Below the pieces are notes generated by a model. The model made no database searches. It had not been told where the DNA came from and saw only the letters and a list, made by a program, of their open reading frames with translations. From contig VSDK01007123.1 in assembly GCA_009767595.1 (NCBI GenBank), positions 4,748 through 68,747 of the forward strand: DNA of 64,000 bases, read 5' to 3'. Origin of the DNA: Symbiodinium kawagutii (lineage: Eukaryota; Sar; Dinophyceae; Suessiales; Symbiodiniaceae). The position numbers and the translations under genes were made by a program. Below, in pieces: positions 23,172 through 34,482 of this stretch. Within the stretch, counting starts at the first letter, position 1. Each line of letters starts with the position of its first letter.

Positions 23172-23552
23172 TCAATCTTTGACCTGCAAAGACTTGACGG
23201 TGTTTTGGACAAACACGGGAGATGGTATGTTGCCAATTGATGAATCGCGGGTTGATTCATCAGATTGGGCCGGTGGAAGCGCCACTGTTGAAGCAGCGGT
23301 CTTGGTTCTACCATACCATACTATTTGATTTGCAAGTGTATATACCTGGAGGATCGTTCGTACCTTAAATTTCTGCCTCCCCCCTGTTTCGATACACTTT
23401 TCAAGGACTGGTCCTTGAATCTGAACCTCGAGCGTTTTTTTCCAAATCGAGCAGAAATCAGAGGTTACCATAATTTGGGAACTTTTGAAATATTCATAGC
23501 ATCCAATGGCTATGCAACATAACCCAACACATAATCTAGCATACCCATCCAT
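23172..23552 (-). CDS. 126-codon minus-strand ORF, candidate gene
   Basis: Open from ATG to TGA with good composition. It contains VQIQGPVLEKCIETGGRQKF and WYGRTKTAASTVALPPAQSD and ends VKSLQVKD. The plus strand also shows two shorter coding-like frames (23137-23328, 23325-23522), so the strand is not settled. It lies about 430 bp upstream of the large plus-strand locus and would be divergent from it. No family is recognised. Confidence 0.4.
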   Translation of the reverse strand: MDGYARLCVGLCCIAIGCYEYFKSSQIMVTSDFCSIWKKTLEVQIQGPVLEKCIETGGRQKFKVRTILQVYTLANQIVWYGRTKTAASTVALPPAQSDESTRDSSIGNIPSPVFVQNTVKSLQVKD

Positions 23553-23983
23553 GACTTACACAGATCTATAGCCATCCAAAACCCAAGTGTGAGCCAAGTG
23601 TGCGCCCGCTTCTCGAATCAGACCTCAGTGAAGGCTCCAGCTGGGAGTGGGCTGGAAGGACCTTGATGGATCAAGGGATCAACCACTAAGGAAAGAAAAG
23701 TGATAAAATTTTCAAATTAAAGGGCATCAACCATAGCTTGTCTCTAAATAAGTGGTGATCAGGGACAAAACAAGATGTCTTCTTACTCAGCTACAAGCGC
23801 CAATGGTTTGATGGCAAGCGTGCCATCTTGTAACCCTGGCGTGTTTGGCTGCTGGGTGTGGTAAGTGCACTGCTGGCAATGTCATGGGACAAGTTGAGCC
23901 TAACAGCAGCCGTTCACCGTTAGCTCAGCGGCTCAGGCTAGATAGGTGCTTAGGATTCGTTCGTGTGCCTTTGCTAGCTTGAA

Positions 23984-26900
23984 ATGGATGGCGATGACAC
24001 CAGGATCAACCCAGTGGTTGTTGACTGGGAGAAGACTCGGTGGATTAGAGAAAGGGGTGGTTCTGGGGAACTGCTCATCTTCCGCTCTGCCGACAGTGGT
24101 GATTTTAACCGGAGGGACCTTCACACCAACAAGGATATCATCGCACCGGTTTTGAAACACCTTGGCAACTCAGCTGTCCAGCTAAAGAAAACAAATTCTA
24201 TGTGCATTTTAAATTTGCAACCCCCCTCATTAATCCAAATCTGTTGAGGTACACGGCCATCCATCAGCAACTTGGGAAGAATCGTGGAAGAGTTCTTTTG
24301 GCGCCGTCGTGACTGTTTGAAGCACAGGGTGAGTAGTCACTTTCCTCAACATTATGTGTTTTCATCTTGGTTTCTGAAACCTTGTGGTGTACACATGCAA
24401 CAATGGCATAGCCCATTCATAATATCGCAACAAGATTAAAATCCCAACTGGAATGTTGACCCGATTGAGGCGCTGAACACCGCCTTCAAGCTTGGGGCCT
24501 TCGGCGCTTGGTATCCATATTTTCTCGAGCAGCACGTCGGCCGCATGTCCCGCGTGAAGAGTGGATGCGTCAACTTTATATCGAAGCCGATATTGAACTC
24601 CCAGAAGGCCCCAGTATCATCTCAAACAACTATCATACCTCAACTGAATCCCCACAATTTTTGGTAGTTCCAACATGCTGTTTCAGGGGGCACCCTTATA
24701 AGCATTCAAGGTTATGAATCATCATCTAGTAAATATCAACACATTACTCACCGCACCGAAAGGACATGAGGCTTCAGAGCCAGAGGAAGCACATGTGGAG
24801 GAGGATGAAGTGAGGGGTGATTCGGAAGAAGATATGGAGGAGGAAGAAGACATGGAGCCTGACCCACTCATTGAAGAACCACCAACTAAGGACTCCATCC
24901 TTTGGGTAATAGACATTCCATTGCAATGCTTGGTTTTCCTCATTCATCTTTATCAGCCATAATTCTCACAACTCTCCCAGGACACGCGATCTGAGAAGCC
25001 TGACGTAAAGACAAAGAAAGCTGTTGCCGATGCCCCTCCAAACACCACACCTGCAGGACAGTACCAGTGCCAAGTTCCAGTGTTAGAATCATCCACCAGT
25101 TACTTGATGTTACTTGTGTTTCACTTCGAAACGCTACAGCTGCAGGATTGACTTCAGAAGCCAAAAGTCCAAGCGATGCTGGTTCAAGTTTCTTGGTTAA
25201 TTCAAAATTGCTCAACAACGAATCATGTCCTGAAATTGTCATATGTGATCTTTACGGTAGACTGCCCAAAGCCCATTGATCCAAGGTTTGGCATCACCAT
25301 GGACGCCATCCCCATCATCGGTGGCATCGTCTACAAGTAGTCGCAGCGGGAACTTGCATTGGCTATCCCCAAAAGATGGAGGTTTTGAATGTGTGAAATG
25401 TCGTTTGTTTGCAAACGACTTTGATTCAATACATGTGCTTCCTTGTGAGAAATCTCCTCAGAACAAAGATGCACTCTTAAGATCTGAGTTGGAACAGCAA
25501 CAGAAAAAGCTTCAGCGGTTGAAACATCTTCAATCGTTGGAAAGGGACCTGTTGAGAAAGCAGAATGTTTCTTCCGAACCCGAGCTCAAGCCCATTGAGC
25601 CTGTGCCAGCACTTCCGCCCAGCGAGAGTCCGAACCTTGGGATTTCAACAGATGCAACATCACTGAAGCATGCAGGGTTTTGGGTCAGCAATGGTGAATA
25701 CGTTCTTGTTGACTCAACTGGAACTTTGTTTTAAGAGCTTAGGTCCTGATGAGCAAGAAACATTACCATATGAAGTCGAAGGTGGAATCCCTGTTGATGA
25801 TCCGACGCCTGAGTCCGCAAAGAAAGGGTTGACTGAGGACATCCTTCCTGATACATGGAATGGACAAAAGCTTCCTGATACTCCTTCACCAGGTTCACCA
25901 TGGGAATCTCGGGGCCACCGTGTCCCAGCGCCGAACCAGGATCAACCAAAGTCGAAAGATGAGATGCCACCACCCCCGCCGCCAAAGGACTATGGTGTGG
26001 GGTTCATCCTGGACTTCAAGCCGGACTGGGGGAAGGAATTGGTGAACAAAGTGAAAGAATCTGGTATGTCAAGAGTTATGCAACACTGCATAGTCTACAC
26101 CAAATCAGCAAAGGAATTCCTTTTTTCCAAGAATGGTTTGGAAGGCACTCCGGATAAAGATGATTTTCCTATTCGTGTGATCTTGAAGAAGAATGCTTCC
26201 CGAAAGAATTTCAGACTGCTTCCTCTTAATCTCAACATCGATCACATTGCGCCATCTATCGGGGAGAACATTGCGGCCATGTTGGCCGCGGAAGAAGAAG
26301 AAAAGAAGAGGAAACCGGAGGGTCGGGGAAGTGGCGTGCTTTGCTTGGGGACCAAACCTTTGGAAGCGGTTCCCAGAGATGTTGCGAGCCCGCAACGCAA
26401 TAAGGCCAAATCCTTGAATGACATCCCACCAGATGAGCCTCCAACTGATGGACTTCGCTACCAATACTTTGAAGATGACCCGGATTCGCTCAACAAGGAC
26501 AATAGCCAGGACCCAGAAAGCTTTTTGAAGGGAGTTGAAGAGGAGATTGCTTCTGGGGATGGGAATGTGGAGGCCTCTCAATACACCAAGGGTTCCACTC
26601 AAGTAGAAGAGACATTAGAAAAGACACCAACCGAAGTTCCAACAGAGACCAGTGACAAGACATCAAAGATGATTCCATCATTGCCTTCGCTACCCCAGTC
26701 TGCCACAGACCGCGGCTTTATCTCTGCCAGTGATCAAGTGAAACCCAAGGGAAAAGCAAAGGCGAAGGCCAAAAGTTCGTCATCGAAAGCCAAAGCTAAA
26801 GCAAAGGCCAAGGGTGCACGTAGCGCTGCAAGAGGTCGAGGGGGGCGAGGCAGTGGTCGAGGGCATGCGAGGACAAAGGAAGAAGAAGAGGAAGAAGAGA

Positions 26901-27769
26901 ATGAAACAGATTTGGAAGATGAAGAGAGTGAAGAAGAAGAGGCAGAAGATGATTGTGTGGATGAAGAACTTGCTGAAACCGACCATGATTCAAAGGAGAC
27001 CAAGGTAGAAGAGAAGGAGCCGGCAAAGATGACGCGCAAGAGAGGTAAGCAGGCACAGCAGGAGACAGGAGAGGCAACCAAGGCAGTTGGAAACAAGAAG
27101 CAGAAGATTGAGGAAGGCGAAAAAGGACAACCAGCAAACAAGAGGAAATCTAAAGATGCAAATAAAGATGAGACAGGACAGGATGGAAAGCAAAGGCGTC
27201 GCCCTAGCAGCAGTTCGAAAGCAAAGGATGAGGAGAAGGAAAGCAAAGCGGAAGCAAAGGATGAGGAGAAGGAAAGCAAAGCAGAAGCAAAGGATGAGGA
27301 GAAGGAAGGCAAAGCGGAAGCAAAGGATGAGGAGAAGGAAGGCAAAGCGGAACGAAAGGAGAAACGAACCAGAAAGAAAGCAAGCGATGATGAGAAGGAA
27401 AAGAAAAGGAAAGCGAAGGATGAGGAGAAGGAAAAGAAAAAGAAAGCGAAGGATGAGGAGAAGGAAAAGAAAAAGAAAGCGAAGGATGAGGAGAAGGAAA
27501 AGAAAAAGAAAGCGAAGGATGAGGAGAAGGAAAAGAAAAAGAAAGCGAAGGATGAAGAGAAGGCAAAGAAAAAGAATGCAAAGGCTGAGGAGAAGGAAGA
27601 GAAAAAGAAAGCGAAGAAGCCAAGAAAGCTTCGAGAGGACCTGACCCCAGAACAGATTGCCAAGAACGCAGCGCGTTCCAGGAAATGTGTTGCCTACCAA
27701 GCGGCATTCAAGAAGAATTTGCATCTGGGAGCAGAGATTGCCCGCGAGAGAGCCAAGGAAGCAACTTAG
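23984..27769 (+). CDS. Model A: large Lys/Glu-rich protein of a dinoflagellate-type locus
   Basis: Eight exons (23984-24164, 24249-24332, 24470-24613, 24763-24905, 24981-25056, 25146-25187, 25286-25683, 25736-27769) keep phase throughout and give about 1,033 aa. The intron after exon 1 needs a GC donor, the one after exon 5 a GA donor, and the last intron is 52 nt. Order of parts: an N-terminal segment (MDGDDTRINPVVVDWEKTRW), a basic helix (RRPHVPREEWMRQLYIEADI), an acidic run, Ser/Pro-rich linkers, a Cys cluster (FECVKC then LPC, about residues 255-275), a coiled-coil-like helix (LLRSELEQQQKKLQRLKHLQ), a conserved-looking block (YGVGFILDFKPDWGKELV, about 440), then the Lys/Glu repeats and a basic tail ending in a TAG stop. 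No enzyme domain is visible; nucleic-acid or chromatin contact is only a guess from the charge. A GC donor in phase just before the stop could join it to model B. Confidence 0.8.
27235..27620 (+). repeat. 33-bp tandem repeat coding for an 11-residue Lys/Glu unit
   Basis: About eleven in-frame units inside the last exon of model A: first copies of EAKDEEKESKA type, then AKDEEKEKKKK type. The DNA unit is gcgaaggatgaggagaagga plus a variable end. Copies are very similar, suggesting recent expansion; the length probably varies between alleles. Confidence 0.85.
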
Positions 27770-28832
27770 TCGGATCAATGAACTTGACATGGCATACAGT
27801 ACACAAACCATTGCCAACACAAATTTCAAAGTTGGTGCATCTAAGATTTCTATCAGCATACTGTACCTGTTTTCTTTCGAACACTTGGCATCCTAAGGCT
27901 TACAAGGCCGCTGAGTGATTTTCTCGGATTTGACCGACTGAGCTTGGAAAGCTACAATTTCATTTTGATTCAAGAAATCTTTCGTGACACGTGTTTGTGA
28001 ATAACATGTGATTTGATTTGGGGCATTTTGGACGGTGAGAACACCGTCAAATTTGGGTAGCTCTTTGTGTCAAGCGATGTCTTGACGATCAGCCTTTCAA
28101 TTCCATGTGGCTCTTGGGTGAGCTTCCAATCCTGATCAAACCTCTACCCTCTCGAGAAAGAAAAAAATAGCATTGGCCGCCAAAGACCGTGCTTTCAATG
28201 CAGGTTACATGTGAACTGATGTAGTCTTGCATATTTATGAGCAATTTAAATTGAGCATCACCAATTCCAATCCCTCACTGTTCTCTCAACCGATGCTCCT
28301 GGGGTTTCCAACCCGATGGATTGACACTGCTTGGCCAATCTTGCCAGGTCCTGCTTGAAGAGGTATGGCCTGGATGGCCAGGGCGCGCTTAGCAGGTGCC
28401 ACCACCATCCACCAGCTGCTGCGCCAGTCATGTCGTGGTGAGTTGCAACTTTATCCCAAATGAGCCACGAGGATATTGGTAGTGATGTTAACTGTTAACT
28501 CACTGGCGGTCATCCGGTACTTTAAGGTTTGTTACAAGGTGATCCCCAATACCAGCAAACTCGGTGAATCTTCTTTTACAAGTCCAGCGCAAATCTCATG
28601 GCAAACATCTGAAGCTATTTTGTGATCGAGTGACTTTCAGCCTTCCAGCTTTGTGTGGCACCATGCCGGGAAAGCGATCGGTGCCGTTCAATCTGATGAG
28701 AATGGGTGCCCCGAAAGCTTTGGTTTGCCTCGTTTCTCAACTTAATTTGAAGGGTTGAAAGAATCACAATTTAGGACTGAAACATCATACCTTATCTCGT
28801 TCACGCTACCTAAGGTTTTGCTCCTGTCGTGG
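27770..28832 (+). other. Spacer or intron between models A and B
   Basis: No firm exon. A frame at 28564-28758 (LFCDRVTFSLPALCGTMPGK) might be a small exon but has no phase partner. If A and B are one gene, this is an intron of about 1.05 kb ending at the acceptor ctaag (28810-28814). Confidence 0.4.
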
Positions 28833-31800
28833 ATGGAATTCTCCGACTACAACATTTCAGGACCATATGCATTCTTCGAAGTCTTTGCTGGGAAAGGCGC
28901 AGCAACCCGGGCCTGGTGATGACCTTAGAGCATGATATACAATGACTGGTATGCACTAGATTGGTTTTTTGATTTCACATCTTTTCGTTTTTCAAGGCAT
29001 TCATCTGGCTACAAATGCGCCAGCTTCGATATCGAATATTGCCCCGAGCGAACTGGAATGAATTTCCTAGCACCTGCAGGATATGCGTTTCTTAGTTCTG
29101 AATATGGTGTTGGCTCATTATGTGGTCATTGTTGCTGCGCAAAACTATTGTGAATTATGTGCTAAATTCGTTCGCTCAGGTTGGCCCTCATGGTGACTCT
29201 CAATCTTATGCCGAATGGGCTGGTGCTTTTAGCACCTCAATGCTCGAGTTGGGTTGTGACCTCCCGTGGGACTTCAAGAAGATCTCGGATTAATCCTGGT
29301 GGTTATGATGGCTACGAATTCGTATCCCATGGTAACCTTCTTGTTTCGAGGTTGCTCGATTTGATTTATAAACTATATGTCGGAGTTTTTACTTGGCTAG
29401 CAATTGACACTAGCCAGGTAAAAACTCCATTGGACAAATGGTCAAGTACATGGTTTCTAAGAGAGTTTCACTCAAGCTCCAATCAAACCTTGGTTTTGTC
29501 AAGTGTCTTTGGTTACAGGAAGCCTTCTTAGTTTCATTGCCTCCCAGGTTGGTCTTGATGTTGATGACCATCATCGCGAATGCTGGGATTTATGTGGTGG
29601 AGAACCCGTTCGGGACCCTGCTGTGGCACCATGAACGTTTCTCTTATTTCTGCAATGTTATGGCTTGGGTTTCTAAGTTGCAGCATTCTTGTTGATTATT
29701 TAATAGGCTACCTTTTACCCCCAAGCGCTTTGATCATAGAACTTGTTTTCAATGGTTTGACCGATGATCTGTAAGCTTGTCTCAAGCCTAGGTATTTCAC
29801 AAGTCCTTTTGGATGTACCATTTCGGGGCACCAACTTGGAAAAGAACAACCGTGCTGAGCAATTCCAAGTTCATTGAGTACCTGGATCTTGGCCCTATGA
29901 CCCGAAGCTCACGGCCTAAAACAAAGTCCGATACCACTCGACTCCCAGCTTTTCAACTTAGAGTTCGGGATAGGCCCCTTGATTATCCTAATTAAAAGCT
30001 GTCATCGGCAAACCATCATCATTAAACATCCTGGGCTCAGGAATCGAGAGTGGAATGGGCTTATCATGTATGGTTCTACTCAGCGCAACTCTGAACTCAG
30101 GACAGTACTTGGACGCCCAAGGAAAAAAGAGGTTTGTGGGAACAACCCAGCTCAAGGCAACACAGCATTCTGGCTGCATTACACGTTCCGCAAGAAGGGT
30201 GGTTGAAAGTTCCATACCCACAAACCTGTTGACTGATTATCGCTAATTGATCTAGATATCGTCATCGTTGGTTATGGGATGGCTGATATAATATGGGGCA
30301 TTTGATCTTGCACCATGTACCAATCCCTAAGCACTTGAATTTTCAGACTTTTGTTGGAAACAGTCAAAAAGTCTGAAAATGCCATTTTTGTCCACCGACT
30401 TCAGGATCTATCCCAGGCGTTTCGGCCTGAAGCTGATTGAAGTCTACCGGGATGCTGATCTCCACGAGGATCGTCGGGACCTGCGCAAAGTGTTTGCTGT
30501 GGACCCACAGCTGACAGACAAGCAGAACTTTGAGATGTACCCAACTGGTGACCTTTGGGGTGATGCTAAGCTGGTAGAAGCTGTGAACTATGTCTACTCT
30601 TTGCGAAACCTTCGCATTCCAGACTCCTGGAATGATACCATCTTTAACTTTGTCCAAGAAATCAATGCTGTTCCTTAGCTCCAGCTTTACTTTCAGTAGA
30701 CACCAGTGCTAGCTAATCAACTGGCTCAATTAATCCTATGAATCCTCGGCTGCCTTGAACAAATTAATTGTACCCCAGCTTGGGCGCTCAGGTTGTGATG
30801 TGAAACTTCACAACGGCAGTGGCGGATCTCAGCCGAAGATTGGGGAGGTCTTCGGAAAAAAATGCTGGCGGTTCAACTTGCAAGGATTTGTTGTTTTCTG
30901 GGTGATTAGTAACGCAACTTTGGGGATGTCGAGTGGCTTTTTCAGAAATCTCGAGCATTTTCTGAGTGCAAATTCGAGCGCAAAAATCCACAAAACGGCC
31001 GCAAAAATCCACAAACGAGCGCAAAAATAAAAATCCGTCCAGAGCGGTAAAAATCAATATCAATCTTGTTGGGTTTGTGTGGATTGATTTCAGCGGCTCA
31101 AACTAGGTTAGCGGCTGGGTGCACTTAACATGGTGACTAGGCAAGGAACTGATTCTAGCTTGAAGGCAGGTGGCGAACAGTTGGCAATCAATTGCCAAAG
31201 CCCGACCATGGAGAATCAAGATCTTGATGCACTGATTGCAGTACCTTATCTGAAAGCGCTAATATCTTTGTTCTGGCAGTTAATCCCAAAAAGGTTTTTT
31301 ATGGGAGTTCCATACAGTTTCAATCATATTACCAATAGTATGGTGGCAGTTAAACAGCTATGGTGAATGATGATGCGCCAACGTCAAGCACGCCCAGGCA
31401 ACGGAAGCTCGCATTGCCTTGCTGAACAAGAACTTGTCACCGAAACCTCCTGCACGGGAGTTGTCAGAATTGCCAGCTGAGAAGTCAGGTGGTGATGGGC
31501 CCAACCATGGATTATGTAATTTGTTTTGAATAAAGGGCCATCATTTTTTAGTACTCGGTTATCCCAATGATTGCTGATGTTTATTACGACAACATCTTTA
31601 ACATGTTGTTTTCACAATTATCTTTTTTGGCAATTCCCAACATCCCTGCTCAGATTGCCCGGTCTACTTTGCAGAATCTGATGGCAAGTACCAAGCTGAC
31701 CCTCCAGTTCGACGTCTTGGAAGTGGTTTCCAAACTCCCCCTCCCAGGATCTTCAGGGGTGCTTCAACAGCTGCTTTGGATGATACCTTGATGAGCCCCA

Positions 31801-32311
31801 CAGAACGGCTCAGCAACGCAGGTGCGCCCAATCCAGCTCCTGTTGTTGAGCGTCCACCGGAACCGAAGAGGACTGCGCCTGCGACTGGAGCTTTCCCATC
31901 AAAGGCTACCTATGACAAGTACTACCATAGGTGCTGGTGTGTTGTCGTTTCGACGAATACATGTTCACTGGGTTGTCTTTAAGGTTCCAATAATTTGGTT
32001 GGAAATCGATCTTAGATCAACAAATCTTATAGCACATTGTTTGCAAATGGAATCGGGTTACAAAGGGTTGACCCCAGGTTGGCTCGCTACTTCAAGCCTC
32101 GCCATGATGGAACAAAACTCGCTTCAACGGAAGCAATGGAGTTGTGGAAAACACCAGCTGGTCGTGGCTGGGGTTGCATGCTAGAAAATGTACCACCACT
32201 TACTATTCGATCTCTTTATTATAAGCTATGTATACTACTTCCTAGTGTTTACTACTAGTTGTTTTACTTATGATATATAATATACTTTCTACTACTACTA
32301 TACTTCTATTT

Positions 32312-32404
<93 letters not shown>

Positions 32405-34368
32405 ATAACTAACATAAGACCGTTCACAACATAGTACTCGACAACGTGCCCGCTAAGGTGAGAAGCTCAAAACCTCCCTCAAGGAGAGTGGGAGTTTTGA
32501 GGCCATGGAAGCGGAAGTGAAGAGGTGGCACCAGAAAAGCTCGTCGAAGAAAACCAATACCGCTTGGGTAACAAAGCACTACCTCATGGCCAAAATGCAC
32601 TGGACAAAGTTCCTTCCCTTAATTTGGAAACACGTATATGCATGTTTTGAATGTTATGTTGGTTCGCTGTTTCAAACCCATCATAGTTCACCATGCATCA
32701 ACTTTTGGGTTTCAAATGTGGCTGTTTTTGGTATCGTCAACAAAGAGGGTTTTTTCTTTGAACACAGTATTGCTGTTCTAAGGGCCATGTGCGACCATGC
32801 CTTCGCATGGGCAAAGGAGAACAAACTGTGGCAAATCAATCCCATTCACAAGGAAGAAGAAGCATCCCTGGTTATTGAAAGGCTGTTCCAGGTGGAAGAG
32901 AACCAAGGCGAACGTATGGAGCAAAATGGTGCTTTTGCAGTTGAGGATCGGGGACCCAAACTACACACAAAAAATGTTCGAAAGGTTTAATGTTCCCACC
33001 TTGACCCATAGGTTGCAACCTGTGTAAGCATCTTCCAGCCACCGCTCTCCGCAGGATCAGAACCTGGAATTCGTCGGCAGCAATCTCGACGTGGATGATG
33101 CAGCCACCAAGGCCTCCGAGGTAGCAGGCACCGGCGATGCCCCTGCAAGTGGCGCATCTGGATCCTTCAGGTGTCTCAATTTCAACCAGTGGTGAGGCTA
33201 TGTAGGCTTGACCATATAGCGGAAGTAGATAAATGTGTTTATCACGGGACCCAACCATGTTTACTCCAGAGTATGACAACAATAAGTATTTACTTCAATC
33301 ACGCTATGCGCTACTTGCGATATAAACATCATTGCCATCATATCCCATCATCATATCGAAGAATGGTTTCCTCAACAAGGCTAGTACGGCTGCTGTGGTT
33401 TTACCTACAAACCAGATCTTGTATTGCTTCATTTAGTTTTTGTACAGTTTTTGTCTTTTGGGGCACTTGCTTCGCGACCGAGGTTGGTATTCCCCACGGT
33501 CCAAGAGAACCAATCTCCTGCCCAAATCATTCCTGTGTTTCTGGATTGCTTAGCAAAGAAGATGGAGAATGCGACCAAAGAGCAGGACGGTAATCCATCC
33601 GTTGAATGTCTCAACAAATAGCGACTGTAGGAATCCTCATGATTGGTATGGTACTTTTTAGTCATCATGATTCCAACACTTAGTACTGTACAATACAACA
33701 TACTCTGAGGGCGTTGGTAACCATTATATATTTAATCATCATCCAATCATTGATGCCTCCAGGACCGACTGAACGCAAGGAATTTTGCCAAGGCGACCGA
33801 GAACCTTGGAAGCACATGACCAAAACCATGGTCAAAGGCCAGGACACACCAATATTATCAAAACACCAGTCATCATTCATACCTCTGGTATGGATCAACT
33901 CAGCACTCAGGATGGCTACCAACCTTGGAACTTGCGTGAGCACCCTGTCCACGCTTTTTGATGACCTATCAAATCTTCAAGGGGAAGCTTTGACCGGCAA
34001 CCTTGAGTCCGGCAATGACAAGATCAAACAGAAATTTGCCGAGATTACGAAAGCAGATGTTACCATGAACAATTACTTGGTTCGAGCAAGGCTCCGTTCT
34101 TGGGGTATGGCAGTGGCGGCAGTGCTATATTAGACATATCCAAAACATGTCTACGTTTTGATCTTAACTTACCATTGTTTCTTGGGGTCCCATCCTCTAC
34201 TGGTGCCTGCGCAGGAATCTGAAGGCGCCGCAGAAGCCTCCTCGCCAGTTGGAGAAACCTACCAAGACTCCAAGGGCTACTCCCAAATCTCCCAAGGGGG
34301 AAGCTAAGGCGAAGGCTACCCCAAAGACAAAGGCGCGCAAAAAGGCAAAGGCCAAAGCAGCTGCCTAG
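28833..34368 (+). CDS. Model B: protein with a C5-DNA-methyltransferase-like domain
   Basis: Exons: 28833-28915, 28997-29086, 29180-29350, 29548-29668, 29792-29939, 30101-30164, 30405-30651, 31389-31488, 31675-31930, 32033-32160, 32458-32608, 32783-32984, 33055-33170, 33483-33585, 33763-33811, 33904-34109, 34225-34368; all phases agree, about 792 aa. The start is an ATG at 28833, but an acceptor at 28814 would extend the exon. Residues about 10-190 resemble a cytosine-C5 methyltransferase: the SAM-binding motif is FFEVFAGKG, the loop that normally reads PCQ is APQCSSW, and the ENV motif is VVENP. The Pro before the Cys is missing, so activity is doubtful. The middle is charged and helical, and the last exon is Lys/Ala/Pro-rich before TAG. 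GC donors follow exons 6 and 15, and GA donors exons 5 and 14. The exact ends of exons 7, 8, 14 and 16 have alternatives. Confidence 0.8.
32301..32404 (+). repeat. (TAC)n microsatellite in an intron of model B
   Basis: About 30 perfect tac units inside the 32161-32457 intron, which otherwise has normal GT and AG ends. Confidence 0.95.
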
Positions 34369-34482
34369 ATTTTTGATGAATATTCATCGATCATAATCCG
34401 TGACTGGATTCTTCTGCTGGAAAACTTGTCCAACACGACTCATAGCTGTTGACAATTCAAAAATTTAAAACAAAGCCAGCAG
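34369..34482 (+). other. Junction between models B and C
   Basis: Non-coding in all frames that would link B and C. It ends in the acceptor gccagcag. If a GC donor at 34335-34336 is used, this is part of one intron and B and C form one protein. Confidence 0.4.

Noticed and set aside
27087..27644. Alternative long frames over the model A repeat (plus and minus, 185-309 codons)
   Set aside because: They are shadows of the 33-bp repeat; only the frame giving Lys/Glu units continues into good flanking coding sequence.
32242..32427. Minus-strand poly-Ser ORF
   Set aside because: It is the (TAC)n microsatellite inside an intron of model B.
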